Source of the DNA: Pseudoalteromonas rubra
GTDB lineage: Bacteria; Pseudomonadota; Gammaproteobacteria; Enterobacterales; Alteromonadaceae
Length of the DNA stretch: 64,000 nucleotides
Assembly (NCBI RefSeq): GCF_005887115.1
Contig: NZ_PNCJ01000015.1
Coordinates: 227,192-291,191 of the forward strand
Reading direction: 5' to 3'
Shown: positions 52,301 through 58,763 of the stretch, in pieces
How positions within the stretch are numbered: the stretch's first letter is position 1
Layout of the letters: every line of letters begins with the position of its first letter
Program-made: the position numbers and the translations under genes
Notes under the pieces: generated by a model
The model's input: only the letters and a program-made list of their open reading frames with translations
Told to the model about the DNA's origin: nothing
The model's database searches: none

Positions 52301-53006
52301 TGCCTTGCTCAAGCGCCTGATAGATAGCAAAAAACTCTTTGGTCAGCACATCCATCGACCAACCGTCAGAGGCAATATGATGCATGTTGAAACTTAAAAT
52401 GGCCTGGCAGGCAGCACTGTCATCATGCGTCAGCTGCAAATAACTGGCCCGCACCATCAGGTCCTTGCTCAAATCAAATGTTCTGGCAGCGTCACGAATA
52501 AGATAGGCTTCAGCAGCACCATGAGGATCTTGGTGCCCGCTCATATCCTGCACTGTGATAGTTAACGACGTATTGTCCAGCACTGTCTGGCTAGGCTCGC
52601 CATCGCGCTCATAAAAAACCGTTCTTAATACTTCATGTCGCTGTATTATCTCGTTCAGGGCCTTCTCTACCCTATCGATGTTTAGCTGTCCGTGCACCTC
52701 AAACGCCATTGGCATATTATATTCACGGGAGCCTCCATTGAGCTTATCGATAAACCACAAACGACGCTGGGAAAAGGACAAGACAGACTCAGTCGGTAAC
52801 TCAGGCTTTGCTGCAACAATGGGTGAAACATCCGACACCTTTTGGTGTGCCAGAATACACTCTATGATCTGCGCTTTATTGTTTTTTAGAAAATCTTTTT
52901 CTTCTGTAGTCAGGGCTTTTAACTTACCCCTGACGAGCAACTTACCCTGTTCATCGACAGTGAGTTTGATCCCTTTTTCACTGAGCTGTAAAAAGAACTG
53001 TTTCAT
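46317..53006 (-). CDS. NRPS1: two-module peptide synthetase, predicted Pro-Phe
   Basis: 2229 residues, first synthetase in transcription order. Order: docking domain (1-55); C1 (HHIASDGW near 210); A1 (FDVSAQE near 737); T1 (GGHSL near 1093); C2 LCL (HHIASDGW near 1287); A2 (FDAGTWE near 1825); T2 (GGNSI near 2168). A1 reads DVQFCAHVAK, two positions from proline codes. A2 reads DAWTIAAVCK, a phenylalanine code. Although first in the operon, it has an N-terminal docking domain and an ordinary LCL condensation domain, so it should receive a peptide from another synthetase rather than start the chain. The acidic C-terminus EEMDW is a candidate recognition motif for NRPS2. The ribosome binding site is weak, and the ATG overlaps the stop of a short upstream ORF. 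Confidence 0.96.
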   Translation of the reverse strand: MKQFFLQLSEKGIKLTVDEQGKLLVRGKLKALTTEEKDFLKNNKAQIIECILAHQKVSDVSPIVAAKPELPTESVLSFSQRRLWFIDKLNGGSREYNMPMAFEVHGQLNIDRVEKALNEIIQRHEVLRTVFYERDGEPSQTVLDNTSLTITVQDMSGHQDPHGAAEAYLIRDAARTFDLSKDLMVRASYLQLTHDDSAACQAILSFNMHHIASDGWSMDVLTKEFFAIYQALEQGMPGTLTPLPIQYRDFACWQQQALAGEGLNKQLDYWQQQLENLPALHQLPLDASRPAEKQYQGELVTAQLSGTIATQLLELARAFQLTPFMLLHGALALVLSRHSNTKDIVIGSPVANRQDPALAPLIGFFVNTLVFRVSTAHDTLSDYLGHVRAVHLGAQSNQDVPFEQLVEVLNVPRNNAYSPLFQILLTTDNHYGTASSDAQGVKLGAATLQAMQEVALTTKFDLDIHMSMNEAGVSMGWTYDVTLFSKAHISQLSKHLCNVLTSLAELAKAGDWSVRLAAIVMESEQEQQHALALGCGRAVDPQYSAVHHLLEHQAQVNPDAVALETQEAQVTFAQLNARADALAKRLLTEHKLTVGQPVGIVAQRCIDTLCGIVAILKAGGAYVPLDPQAPADRLNYIVGELSLSLILSHSLDSFAGLSCVKLDDPVLWQPPEQPARLPEVAADNPAYILYTSGSTGRPKGVSQRHSTLVNLCMHQAHVDGITQPYRTLQFTPLTFDVSAQELATSWYTGSPLVLMSQQQKDQLQDLFDLVAQQSIERLFLPPAVFDLMAEQANQHPDIPRAALKQVCVAGDVLKITPSIREFMAQYPQCDLYNHYGPTETHVATTYHVQNLNEEEVSIGQTIVNTTCLILDADLAPVPVGCVGELYVAGPGVALGYHNNPSLTEARFLDASQLQVPQTDIACVYKTGDLVRMTSQGNLQYLGRSDEQIKIRGFRIEPSEISAVLESCPEVESALVLATGEADNKQLIAYVRPCITCETKEAQQRLNTDLQAQLKDLLPAYMVPAAIVVVDQWPLTRNGKIDRRALPVIDLTQTQCQGEAPQTATEQTLARIWSTLLGCEADTLTRDADFFALGGHSLLAVRLVSLIRSEFEIEIAVKQIFSASTLLTLAALIESGTKATRPPIEPQERNTDRFALSYAQQRLWFIDQFQGSSAQYNMPMAFEIDGPFDLTLAQQALTAIVERHEVLRTVYQEGQHGPVQVIMAVQPVVIRHLELSHLDGAHTHQLDQLLAEDAHAAFDLASDLMLRASYISLGTQRGVLLLNMHHIASDGWSLNLFREEFFTLYRAFTAGQDNPLPALKIQYADFAQWQRNWLQGEVLQQQLEYWQAQLSEAPGVHSIPLDNPRPADKQYDGAMVSGKASAQLATQLCDMAAHYQMTPFMLLHAALALTISRYSNSLDVVIGTPVANRMQAEVEPLIGFFVNILALRVNTEQPSLDCYLQHVRAVHLDAQSHQDLPFEQLVDALQIPRGDAHAPLCQIMTSFNSTQAQAGSTQSAPEGLVITPVMQAGCVAKFDLEVEFSMSESGLQANWIYDTSLFTESHIIELSEHLMLLLERLVQTEMTQNLNHSPGQLSVLANEQSQYLVNALNDNYHDYDRSLCIHQAFEQQVARNPAHIALIFADQQLSYAQLNGKANQLAHYLRERGAIQSDTLIGVALERSLEMIVATLAVLKAGGAYVPLDPAYPPARLSYMLEDAGIKTIISNETISEAVRLSGYDLITVDGLLSDDALGPFSYCSEENLDSRALGLLPTSLAYEIYTSGSTGQPKGVLLEHQGIVNLADNQRRAFAITPRSRILHFASMSFDAGTWEYAMALLNGATLVIAQSEQRRSPEAITALLAEQQISHVTLPPAFLAMMPLDTTLALQALIVAGEACEPELVNQWSAHYPFFNAYGPTEASVCASYQRLYPGAPITIGKPLNNVSLYVLDKQMNLVPPGVIGELHIGGDGLARGYHQRPQLSAEKFVDNPFYYCPAHRDSTRLYKTGDLARVLPDGSIDFVGRLDAQVKIRGFRIELSEIEAQLNRCPQLDSAVVLVKQASNGADMLVAYIQPHTEAENTTETIQSVEQDMYEQLPEYMVPSRFVVVMQWPLTPNGKIDKKALPDISAEDSEQPYVAPQTETELALTQVWSDLLGIDAALISSHARFFEQGGNSILVTRLETQIRHRFAVEFSVKELFAQPQLKEQALYIDYLLSRQSDLQTQDDTELEEMDW

Positions 53007-53176
53007 ATTTTCGCTTTTGCAATCAAGTTGATGATAAAGAAAACACTGGCAGACATGTCATCATTTGAGGTCGCCAGGTGCACACAAATCCAATCAGCCA
53101 TAACCCTTGTACTATCAGCGAGAAAAATCCGATTTTGACCGTATTTATCCAGAATTTTTACACAATCAAAGCGCAT
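53003..53176 (-). CDS. Possible 57-aa ORF coupled to the NRPS1 start
   Basis: An ATG at 53176 opens 57 codons whose TGA overlaps the NRPS1 ATG as ATGA, the arrangement used between NRPS2 and NRPS3. The product begins MRFDCVKILDKYGQ and has mixed charged and hydrophobic composition. The frame stays open 18 codons further upstream (…GELFCSGEIEF…) but without a usual start codon. There is no clear ribosome binding site before the ATG. I do not recognise the protein. It could be a coupled leader, the remnant of a larger gene, or chance. Confidence 0.3.
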   Translation of the reverse strand: MRFDCVKILDKYGQNRIFLADSTRVMADWICVHLATSNDDMSASVFFIINLIAKAKI

Positions 53177-53355
53177 AGATAATGCGTCATGCGAAAACTC
53201 GATTTCTCCGCTACAAAATAGCTCACCTAATTAAGCGAATTGGGATACGAAGAACAACATGCGAACACACCCAGCTCTTCATTGTTATGTTGCTATTGCA
53301 CCGCGCTGATATGTCCGGTCGCAGTGCTAAGATATGTATAAATTCATAGCCTGAC

Positions 53356-53610
53356 TTACGCGTCAAGCTCACTGCCGTTTAATGAACGTAGTGAAGAAGC
53401 CGGGCACACATATACACCGCTGCAACCGTCTTTATAGCCAAAGTCATAGGCCAGTTTGAAGATATGATGGAGCAGCTGCACATCTACAGCGTCTGAATTC
53501 ATATTGTGAATGTTCAGATTGATACCCAACTCTGTCAATGCGTCATTTTTCATCTTATCAGTCCATGTTAAAAAGTATTGCAAAGTGTTAAATGTTTCAC
53601 GCAAACGCAT
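53356..53610 (-). CDS. Hypothetical 84-aa protein
   Basis: Small soluble-looking protein ending GSELDA, with a segment LAYDFGYKDGCSGVYVC containing two cysteines. It has no signal peptide or membrane helix. No Shine-Dalgarno sequence precedes the first ATG. A second in-frame ATG at 53553 has only a weak GGA upstream, so the start is uncertain. A stop codon occurs a few codons upstream of the first ATG, so it cannot extend further. It shares the strand of the NRPS operon and lies about 350 bases before NRPS1, so it could be the cluster's outer neighbour. I do not recognise the family. Confidence 0.45.
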   Translation of the reverse strand: MRLRETFNTLQYFLTWTDKMKNDALTELGINLNIHNMNSDAVDVQLLHHIFKLAYDFGYKDGCSGVYVCPASSLRSLNGSELDA

Positions 53611-53710
53611 TATTATGTAATCTGCATTTTTTTTCTACACTTTTGTTTCTAAAAATTATAAATTTCATAAAACAGATCAATAAACCTATATTTTTATTGA
53701 TTTTATTTTA

Positions 53711-53753
53711 CCCCTCACTTCCACCAACCTACCCATAAAGCCCCCTCACCCCC
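53711..53753 (-). other. G-rich tract on minus strand, possible G-quadruplex
   Basis: The plus strand shows CCCC, CCC, CCCCC and CCCCC runs with few purines inside an otherwise AT-rich region. On the minus strand this gives GGGGG-TGA-GGGGG-CTTTAT-GGG, then a 17-base spacer and GGGG. Three tracts are closely spaced and the fourth is distant, so a folded quadruplex is possible but not textbook. Confidence 0.4.
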
Positions 53754-53950
53754 AGACAACCATCGACCAATCAAAAATTTAACAAAAAAAACATCGGTTA
53801 ACATTGGAACCAGGAAGAATCATTCTCTACGCATTGGTTTTATACAGACTCCCCGCCTGGCACTCAACGTTACAGCCATCTCAATCATCTTCAATGGGTT
53901 TATTTATACCCCACACATCGGGACAATAACATGACGATTTGAGGAATTAT

Positions 53951-54037
53951 ATGTTTCAAAATGTACCGAAAGGAACTGTATCAACTAGCTCCAACACACA
54001 GATTTTCTGTACTATTGACGTCTACTATTATGATTAA
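53951..54037 (+). CDS. Possible 28-aa peptide ORF
   Basis: ATG at 53951 is preceded by GAGGAATTAT, a good ribosome binding site (GAGG 6 bases upstream). It opens 28 codons ending in TAA. The peptide starts MFQNVPKGTVS, is rich in Ser and Thr, has a single Cys and ends in DVYYYD. There is no signal peptide and no modification enzyme adjacent. It may be a small regulatory peptide or peptide precursor, or a chance ORF; the ribosome binding site is the main support. Confidence 0.35.
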   Translation: MFQNVPKGTVSTSSNTQIFCTIDVYYYD

Positions 54038-54365
54038 TTTATAGATTTTGTTTTTATGAATTGGGAAAGAAAATTACCATAATTTGATGGCTCTTGACTG
54101 TCTCAGTATGAAAAAAGCGTCCTTTATTTGCAGAATTGCAAAACTGAAATATAGCTCCCCCTGCATCAGAGAAGGTAATGTGACTCTGGGATATGACAAC
54201 TTTAGGCCCTGTTTACATGCCAGATTATTCAGATAAAAATACCCAAAAAGTGCACGAAATTAATAAGAAAATGCCTGTCTGTAAGCTATAATTGTGCGGA
54301 TAATACTGATAGCGATACGTCGCAAGGTGCAATAATAAGCCATCAAACAACGGGACTGAGTTGGT

Positions 54366-54419
54366 GCGATTATGCCGCTATTATCACTGATACATACGAT
54401 AAAATACTGACATAATCGC
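54366..54419. repeat. 9-bp inverted repeat beyond the ParB-like gene's 3' end
   Basis: GCGATTATG at 54366 and CATAATCGC at 54411 are perfect reverse complements with 36 bases between. It lies 12 bases past the stop of the ParB-like gene. The loop contains ACTGATACATACG, and a related ACTGATAGCGATACG occurs at about 54305-54319. A protein-binding site or an imperfect terminator both fit. Confidence 0.4.
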
Positions 54420-54430
54420 CGTTTTTCAGC

Positions 54431-55495
54431 TTATGACTCTTGTTCTAGGTAAGCAATAACACATTCCAACGCCGCTGAGACGGCTTTCTTATCTTGCCAG
54501 TCCAGTGTTGGCCAATCCACTCCACAGGCCAGTTGCGTCACATCTTGCGTGAGTAGTCTTTGCAAGGCCGTATGTGATGCAAACGACGTGGTGATAAAGG
54601 AAGATTTGCTTTTCGCAGGCTGCTTTTTAATCCCCTGTAATTGCTGTTCAATCAGCTCTGAAACTGCACGTTTGTCCATGGCATTCAGGGTCGACTTATT
54701 GTGCGCTTCTTTATACTGGGATTCCAATGATAAAATCAGCCGCTTCATTTTTATAAAAGAGTAACTACAGCCCCTTTCATAGGCTGACATCACCACAGGG
54801 TAGCGAGATAGCACCTTGTAGTTATCATACGCCCCCATTGAAATGCCAAGCTTAGGGACTATTTCTCGTACTGTGAGACGCGACAAACCGGATTGTAAAC
54901 GTGCTTTATTTAACTGTTCGATCTCAGTCAGCGCATTTGAAAATGCCTGTAACTTACCATACTGAGGCAAGTCTTCACGGCTGGCATTTTCCTGAAACTG
55001 CTTCACTTTAGTAAGCAAGGGCTTACTATCATAGACTTTAAACTGGGCCGCAGCGCCATACCCTTTTGCATATACCAGTGCAAAAAAGCGACGGTGGCCG
55101 GTTAGAATTTGGAAGCGGCCGTCCTCCAGAGGATACAAAGTGGGTGCCTGGATCATCTCCGACACAGAAATGTTGTCACCCAACTCGATGATCGAATCTA
55201 TGGTCTGAGAAGCACGCTTCCAGTCTTCCGAGCCGTGTTCCAGACAGTTAATAATGATAGATTTGCCAATCAGGACGTGGTTTTCGCCCTGATAAAGCTT
55301 TGTGAGTTGTGCCTTGCTTAATTTACGGGCCACAAACAGGCGCGCATCTTCATCATCAATACATATAGAAGGTAAAAACCGGCCATTGGTGGGATCCGGA
55401 ACAACAGAGCTTAAAAAGATACTCTTGTACTCAAAAGACTCATCATCGAGTTCTGCTTTATTGTTCAGGTTGCTCAGCAGCATTTGTTCTAACAT
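54431..55495 (-). CDS. ParB-like partition/DNA-binding protein
   Basis: 354 residues. The ParB N-terminal signature is visible: LEDGRFQILTGHRRFFALV near residue 125-145, then QENASREDLPQYGKL near 165-180, followed by a helix-turn-helix-like segment (LTVREIVPKLGISMGAYDNYK near 210-230). Members of this family bind parS-like sites and act in partition or gene regulation. No ParA ATPase is adjacent, unlike most partition operons, so this may be an orphan regulator or part of an island module. The start is an ATG with weak GAG upstream; another Met lies four codons in. The neighbours are unrelated in function. Confidence 0.75.
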   Translation of the reverse strand: MLEQMLLSNLNNKAELDDESFEYKSIFLSSVVPDPTNGRFLPSICIDDEDARLFVARKLSKAQLTKLYQGENHVLIGKSIIINCLEHGSEDWKRASQTIDSIIELGDNISVSEMIQAPTLYPLEDGRFQILTGHRRFFALVYAKGYGAAAQFKVYDSKPLLTKVKQFQENASREDLPQYGKLQAFSNALTEIEQLNKARLQSGLSRLTVREIVPKLGISMGAYDNYKVLSRYPVVMSAYERGCSYSFIKMKRLILSLESQYKEAHNKSTLNAMDKRAVSELIEQQLQGIKKQPAKSKSSFITTSFASHTALQRLLTQDVTQLACGVDWPTLDWQDKKAVSAALECVIAYLEQES

Positions 55496-55584
55496 ATTTA
55501 TTACTCTATTGACTACTGACTCTGACAGCCAGCAAGACGCTCACCAAAAGCTAAAAAGGCTTTATCTGCCTACTTTCATGCCGT

Positions 55585-55613
55585 AGTGTAACTGAAACAA
55601 TCCGTTGCAACAA
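55585..55613 (-). promoter_or_regulatory. Candidate sigma-70 promoter for the ParB-like gene
   Basis: On the minus strand TTGTTG (-35) and TACACT (-10) are separated by 17 bases, placing the start of transcription about 80 bases before the ATG at 55495. Matches to consensus are partial. Confidence 0.3.
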
Positions 55614-55698
55614 TCTACGCGATTCAGCCCGCAGAGCCGACTAAATTAAATGCCACATTTTGGTATCGGTCAAGGCTGCAGGCTACTATATTTGCCTT

Positions 55699-56664
55699 TT
55701 ACAAGGCATCTATCAGATTTTTAATCGCTAGTTCCTGCGATACTTGGCCATCTATGTAGGGCTGCAAATATCGCGCTAACTTCGTCAGCTGGTCCTGGCG
55801 CTTTTTATATAACCCTTTCCAGGCGACATAGGGCACAAAGTTATGGCCCTGAGCGGCCAGTGATTGCCGAGTTACCTCACCGACAATATAAAACAACATG
55901 GGGTGCCACAGTGACTTAAAGGCTTCTTGCTTGCCCTGCAGTTTAGCCTGACGTTTTAACGTCTGATATAAAGGAGAATCAGGGAAGCTGGTATGCGCCA
56001 CCTCATGAAATACCATTTCAAGCGCAAACCAGTCTTTATAACCCTCCTGAAATGTATTGATAAACGTAAAATAGTTCCTACCTGAGGTAAATGCGCCAGC
56101 GTGCGCAAAAGGCCGGGCAACGGTAGAAACCTGATGTTGCTCCACCACAATCACGTCTGTTCCAAATATGTCACTCAACCGCGAGCAAACACCGTCGCCA
56201 TACTCATTGAGTAGTGCGATGCTCTGCTCAGTCCAGGCCATATTCTGAGCTTGATGTTGTGGCCATATCTCGTCCCGATAGCTGCTCATCACCGCGAAAT
56301 AGTCACGCGTCAGGTTGTTGACTGGCAAATCGGTCATAACATTATTGGGATCCAAAAGATGCTGAGTCAGTTCACTTAATTCCGAGTCGCTGAACAAAGG
56401 GTGATATCTGGGTTGGCTTGTTAGTAAACGATACTGCTCAATGGCGGCATGCCATTTTTGCTGATCTTGGTCATTGAGTCCGCGAGGAAACACACTGGGG
56501 TTGCGCGCCAGAAAACTCAGGTAAGCATGTAAGTTGTCCTCCGCTTTATTCCTAAACACCAGCGCTTGCTCGTTACAGTGCCAGCTTGGTTCCGACGCCT
56601 GCGCAGATAAGGGAGTGTGTAAAACAACACTCACCATAGCGGCAAGTAATCCGATTTTATTCAT
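55699..56664 (-). CDS. Exported protein with HExxH zinc-metalloprotease motif
   Basis: 321 residues with a Sec signal peptide (MNKIGLLAAMVSVVLHTPLSAQASEP, cleaved after an ASA-like site near residue 24), so probably periplasmic or secreted. EMVFHEVAHTSFP near residue 217 contains HEVAH, the zinc-binding and catalytic motif of many metallopeptidases. LFYIVGEVTRQS about 50 residues later could supply a third Glu ligand as in gluzincins (inference). The remainder is not recognised and no substrate can be named. An AAGGAA ribosome binding site lies 6 bases before the ATG, and a clear promoter sits upstream. It is transcribed divergently from the pirin gene and runs toward the ParB-like gene 203 bases away. 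Confidence 0.7.
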   Translation of the reverse strand: MNKIGLLAAMVSVVLHTPLSAQASEPSWHCNEQALVFRNKAEDNLHAYLSFLARNPSVFPRGLNDQDQQKWHAAIEQYRLLTSQPRYHPLFSDSELSELTQHLLDPNNVMTDLPVNNLTRDYFAVMSSYRDEIWPQHQAQNMAWTEQSIALLNEYGDGVCSRLSDIFGTDVIVVEQHQVSTVARPFAHAGAFTSGRNYFTFINTFQEGYKDWFALEMVFHEVAHTSFPDSPLYQTLKRQAKLQGKQEAFKSLWHPMLFYIVGEVTRQSLAAQGHNFVPYVAWKGLYKKRQDQLTKLARYLQPYIDGQVSQELAIKNLIDAL

Positions 56665-56718
56665 TATGCTTTCCTTATAATGTCTATCGCTGTTAGTCGC
56701 GATTAAGCGTACCTTATA

Positions 56719-56748
56719 ATTATACGCCGCCAGTATCCAATCGGTAAA
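56719..56748 (-). promoter_or_regulatory. Sigma-70-like promoter for the HExxH gene
   Basis: On the minus strand a perfect TATAAT is preceded by TTTACC with an 18-base spacer. Transcription would start near 56711, giving a leader of about 47 bases to the ATG at 56664. Confidence 0.5.
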
Positions 56749-56905
56749 CTGAGCGGTCCATGAACGATGTAGATTCTATTTAATCGAACAAAACCTTCAA
56801 TATTTGCAAATATCATTCTCTTGATACCATTGCTAAAGTGACTTCAACAGGCAAACACAGCGCATTGGACTAACTTTAACTGATGGCGCAGGCAACGAGG
56901 TTTTT

Positions 56906-57742
56906 ATGCAAATTATTCGTATCAATAAAGCGCAGGCTACGCAGGATGGTGCAGGCGTAAACATCACCCGGATTGCGGGCTTTGATGGTAAAAGTTTGGA
57001 TCCCTTTTTGATGATCGATGAACTGAAATCAGACAACAGCAGTGACTATATGGCTGGTTTTCCACCCCATCCACATCGAGGTATTGAAACTTTTACCTAC
57101 ATTCGTAAGGGCGGCTTTGAACATCAGGATCAGATGGGCAACAAGAAAGCCATTCGTGCCGGAGATGTGCAATGGATGAGTACCGGACGCGGCGTGATCC
57201 ATTCGGAAATGCCACTGAGTGATGCCGAACAGGGTATGCACGGTTTTCAGATCTGGCTCAATATGCCTGCCAAAGAAAAAATGCGCGCTCCCCGTTATCA
57301 GGATACGACAGAGCACAAGGCTCCCGTCATAGTCACCCACTCTGGCGCTGAACTCAAGGCACTGGCAGGAGACTGGCAACTTGAAGGGCAAACAGCCAGC
57401 TCACCGATAAATGACTTAGCAGGTAATGGCGCCATTGCAGATGTGGTTTTACCCCCTCAGCAACAGATCTCGCTGGATATGTCGGGTTTTGGCAAAGTGC
57501 TGATCTACATTCACACGGGTAGCCTGGCCGATGCACGCCTGAGCGCCACCTACCAGCTGGAGCTTGACCCATCTCATCCTGTAGAGCTGCAAAGTGGCGA
57601 GCAAGGAGCTGGCATGCTGGTGCTGGCAGGCCAGCCAATCGGGGAGAAAATTGCCCATATGGGGCCGTTTGTTATGAATACACAGGAAGAGCTACATCAG
57701 GCCGTGCGTGACTATCATGCCGGTAAATTCGGTAGCATTTAA
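56906..57742 (+). CDS. Pirin family protein
   Basis: 278-residue bicupin of the pirin family. The N-terminal cupin holds the metal-binding histidines in FPPHPHRGIETFTYI (near residues 52-66) and GRGVIHSEMP near 95-104, with a Glu in the HSE position. Bacterial pirins bind iron, and some act as quercetin dioxygenases or redox-sensitive regulators; which applies here cannot be read. The C-terminal pirin domain follows (about 165-278). GAGG lies 5 bases before the ATG. It probably forms an operon with the glutathionyl-hydroquinone reductase gene 38 bases downstream, consistent with a role in quinone or oxidative stress (inference). Confidence 0.93.
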   Translation: MQIIRINKAQATQDGAGVNITRIAGFDGKSLDPFLMIDELKSDNSSDYMAGFPPHPHRGIETFTYIRKGGFEHQDQMGNKKAIRAGDVQWMSTGRGVIHSEMPLSDAEQGMHGFQIWLNMPAKEKMRAPRYQDTTEHKAPVIVTHSGAELKALAGDWQLEGQTASSPINDLAGNGAIADVVLPPQQQISLDMSGFGKVLIYIHTGSLADARLSATYQLELDPSHPVELQSGEQGAGMLVLAGQPIGEKIAHMGPFVMNTQEELHQAVRDYHAGKFGSI

Positions 57743-57780
57743 CGCAGAGTCAGAATTAACCAAATTGAGAGGACAAGACA

Positions 57781-58752
57781 ATGGGACGATTGATTGAAGG
57801 TAAATGGCATGATGTCTGGTACGACACTAAAAGTAACCAGGGCAAGTTTCAACGTGAAGACGCCCAGTTACGCAATTGGGTAACCGCCGATGGCAGTGCA
57901 GGACCGAGTGGAGACAGCGGCTTCAAAGCTGAGTCTGGCCGCTATCACTTATATGTGTCGCTGGCATGTCCCTGGGCACATAGAACCCTGATCTTCAGAA
58001 AGCTAAAGCAACTTGAGACCCATATCGACATATCAGTAGTTAGCCCGGACATGCTGGAGCACGGCTGGACCTTTGATAAAGAGACGCTTAGCAGTGGCGA
58101 CACGCTATTTGAGCAAAGCTATATGCACCAGCTATATACCCGTAATAAAACAGACTACTCTGGTCGTGTGACTGTGCCTGTCCTCTGGGACAAGCACACC
58201 AACCGAATTGTCAGCAATGAGTCGAGCGAAATTATTCGCATGTTCAATTCGGCTTTCAATGAACTGACGGGCAATACCGATGATTACTACCCCGAAGCAT
58301 TGCGTCAGGACATTGATGAAATCAACGAGTTTGTATATCACAAAATCAATAACGGAGTATATAAAGCAGGGTTTGCGACAGAACAAGCAGCCTACGAAGA
58401 AGCCGTAACGGCCTTGTTTGAAGCCCTTGAACAGTTGGAACAACGACTGAGCAAGCAGCGCTACCTGGTGGGCGATACACTCACCGAAGCAGACTGGCGC
58501 TTGTTTACCACACTGATCCGTTTCGACAGCGTGTACCATGGCCACTTTAAATGTAACCTGAAACAAATCGAGGACTACCCGAATCTTGCTGGGTATATTC
58601 GTGAGCTATATCAGTGGCCGAACGTGGCCGAAACAGTGGATTTTTACCATATTAAGCGTCACTACTATTTTAGCCACACCATGATCAATCCAACCCAGGT
58701 CGTCCCTGTCGGCCCGGACATAGACTACACACAGCCGCACAATCGCGGATAA
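57781..58752 (+). CDS. yqjG: Glutathionyl-hydroquinone reductase (YqjG-type, omega-like GST)
   Basis: 323 residues. The catalytic Cys lies in SLACPWAHRTLIFRKL near residues 60-75, the signature of S-glutathionyl-(chloro)hydroquinone reductases, which remove glutathione from quinone conjugates in the cytoplasm. The C-terminal helical domain includes RYLVGDTLTEADWRLFTTL near 230, and the family-typical ending has YYFSHTMINPTQVVPVGP. Length matches the family. A GAGAGGA ribosome binding site precedes the ATG. It is likely co-transcribed with pirin and followed by a strong terminator. Confidence 0.95.
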   Translation: MGRLIEGKWHDVWYDTKSNQGKFQREDAQLRNWVTADGSAGPSGDSGFKAESGRYHLYVSLACPWAHRTLIFRKLKQLETHIDISVVSPDMLEHGWTFDKETLSSGDTLFEQSYMHQLYTRNKTDYSGRVTVPVLWDKHTNRIVSNESSEIIRMFNSAFNELTGNTDDYYPEALRQDIDEINEFVYHKINNGVYKAGFATEQAAYEEAVTALFEALEQLEQRLSKQRYLVGDTLTEADWRLFTTLIRFDSVYHGHFKCNLKQIEDYPNLAGYIRELYQWPNVAETVDFYHIKRHYYFSHTMINPTQVVPVGPDIDYTQPHNRG

Positions 58753-58763
58753 CCGCTTTGCCT

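Larger units (their letters stand above)
53611..54430. other. AT-rich intergenic region at the cluster border
   Basis: About 820 bases without a large gene, between the 84-aa ORF and the ParB-like gene, whose 3' end faces it. It contains a C-rich/G-rich tract (53711-53753), a 28-codon ORF with a good ribosome binding site (53951-54037) and a long inverted repeat (54366-54419). A further 42-codon ORF at 54108-54236 has no ribosome binding site and was not called. No tRNA, integrase or insertion-sequence ends were seen. Confidence 0.6.

Noticed and set aside
1..53006. Regular spacing of repeated motifs suggesting tandem repeats or CRISPR
   Set aside because: The periodicity of about 3.2 kb is that of NRPS modules, not a repeat array.
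46317..53006. Reading NRPS1-3 as a complete hexapeptide line of its own
   Set aside because: Not excluded, but the docking domain and LCL domain at the NRPS1 start argue against initiation there, so I prefer the joined line.
53593..53607. Full parS site at TGTTTCACGCAAACG
   Set aside because: Only one arm matches the consensus. A 9-base match is not rare in a window this size, so it is kept only as a hint.
54108..54236. 42-codon ORF starting MKKASFICR
   Set aside because: No ribosome binding site and no recognisable features beyond a basic start.
57029..57638. Minus-strand frames opposite the pirin gene
   Set aside because: Antisense shadows of a well-supported pirin coding sequence.
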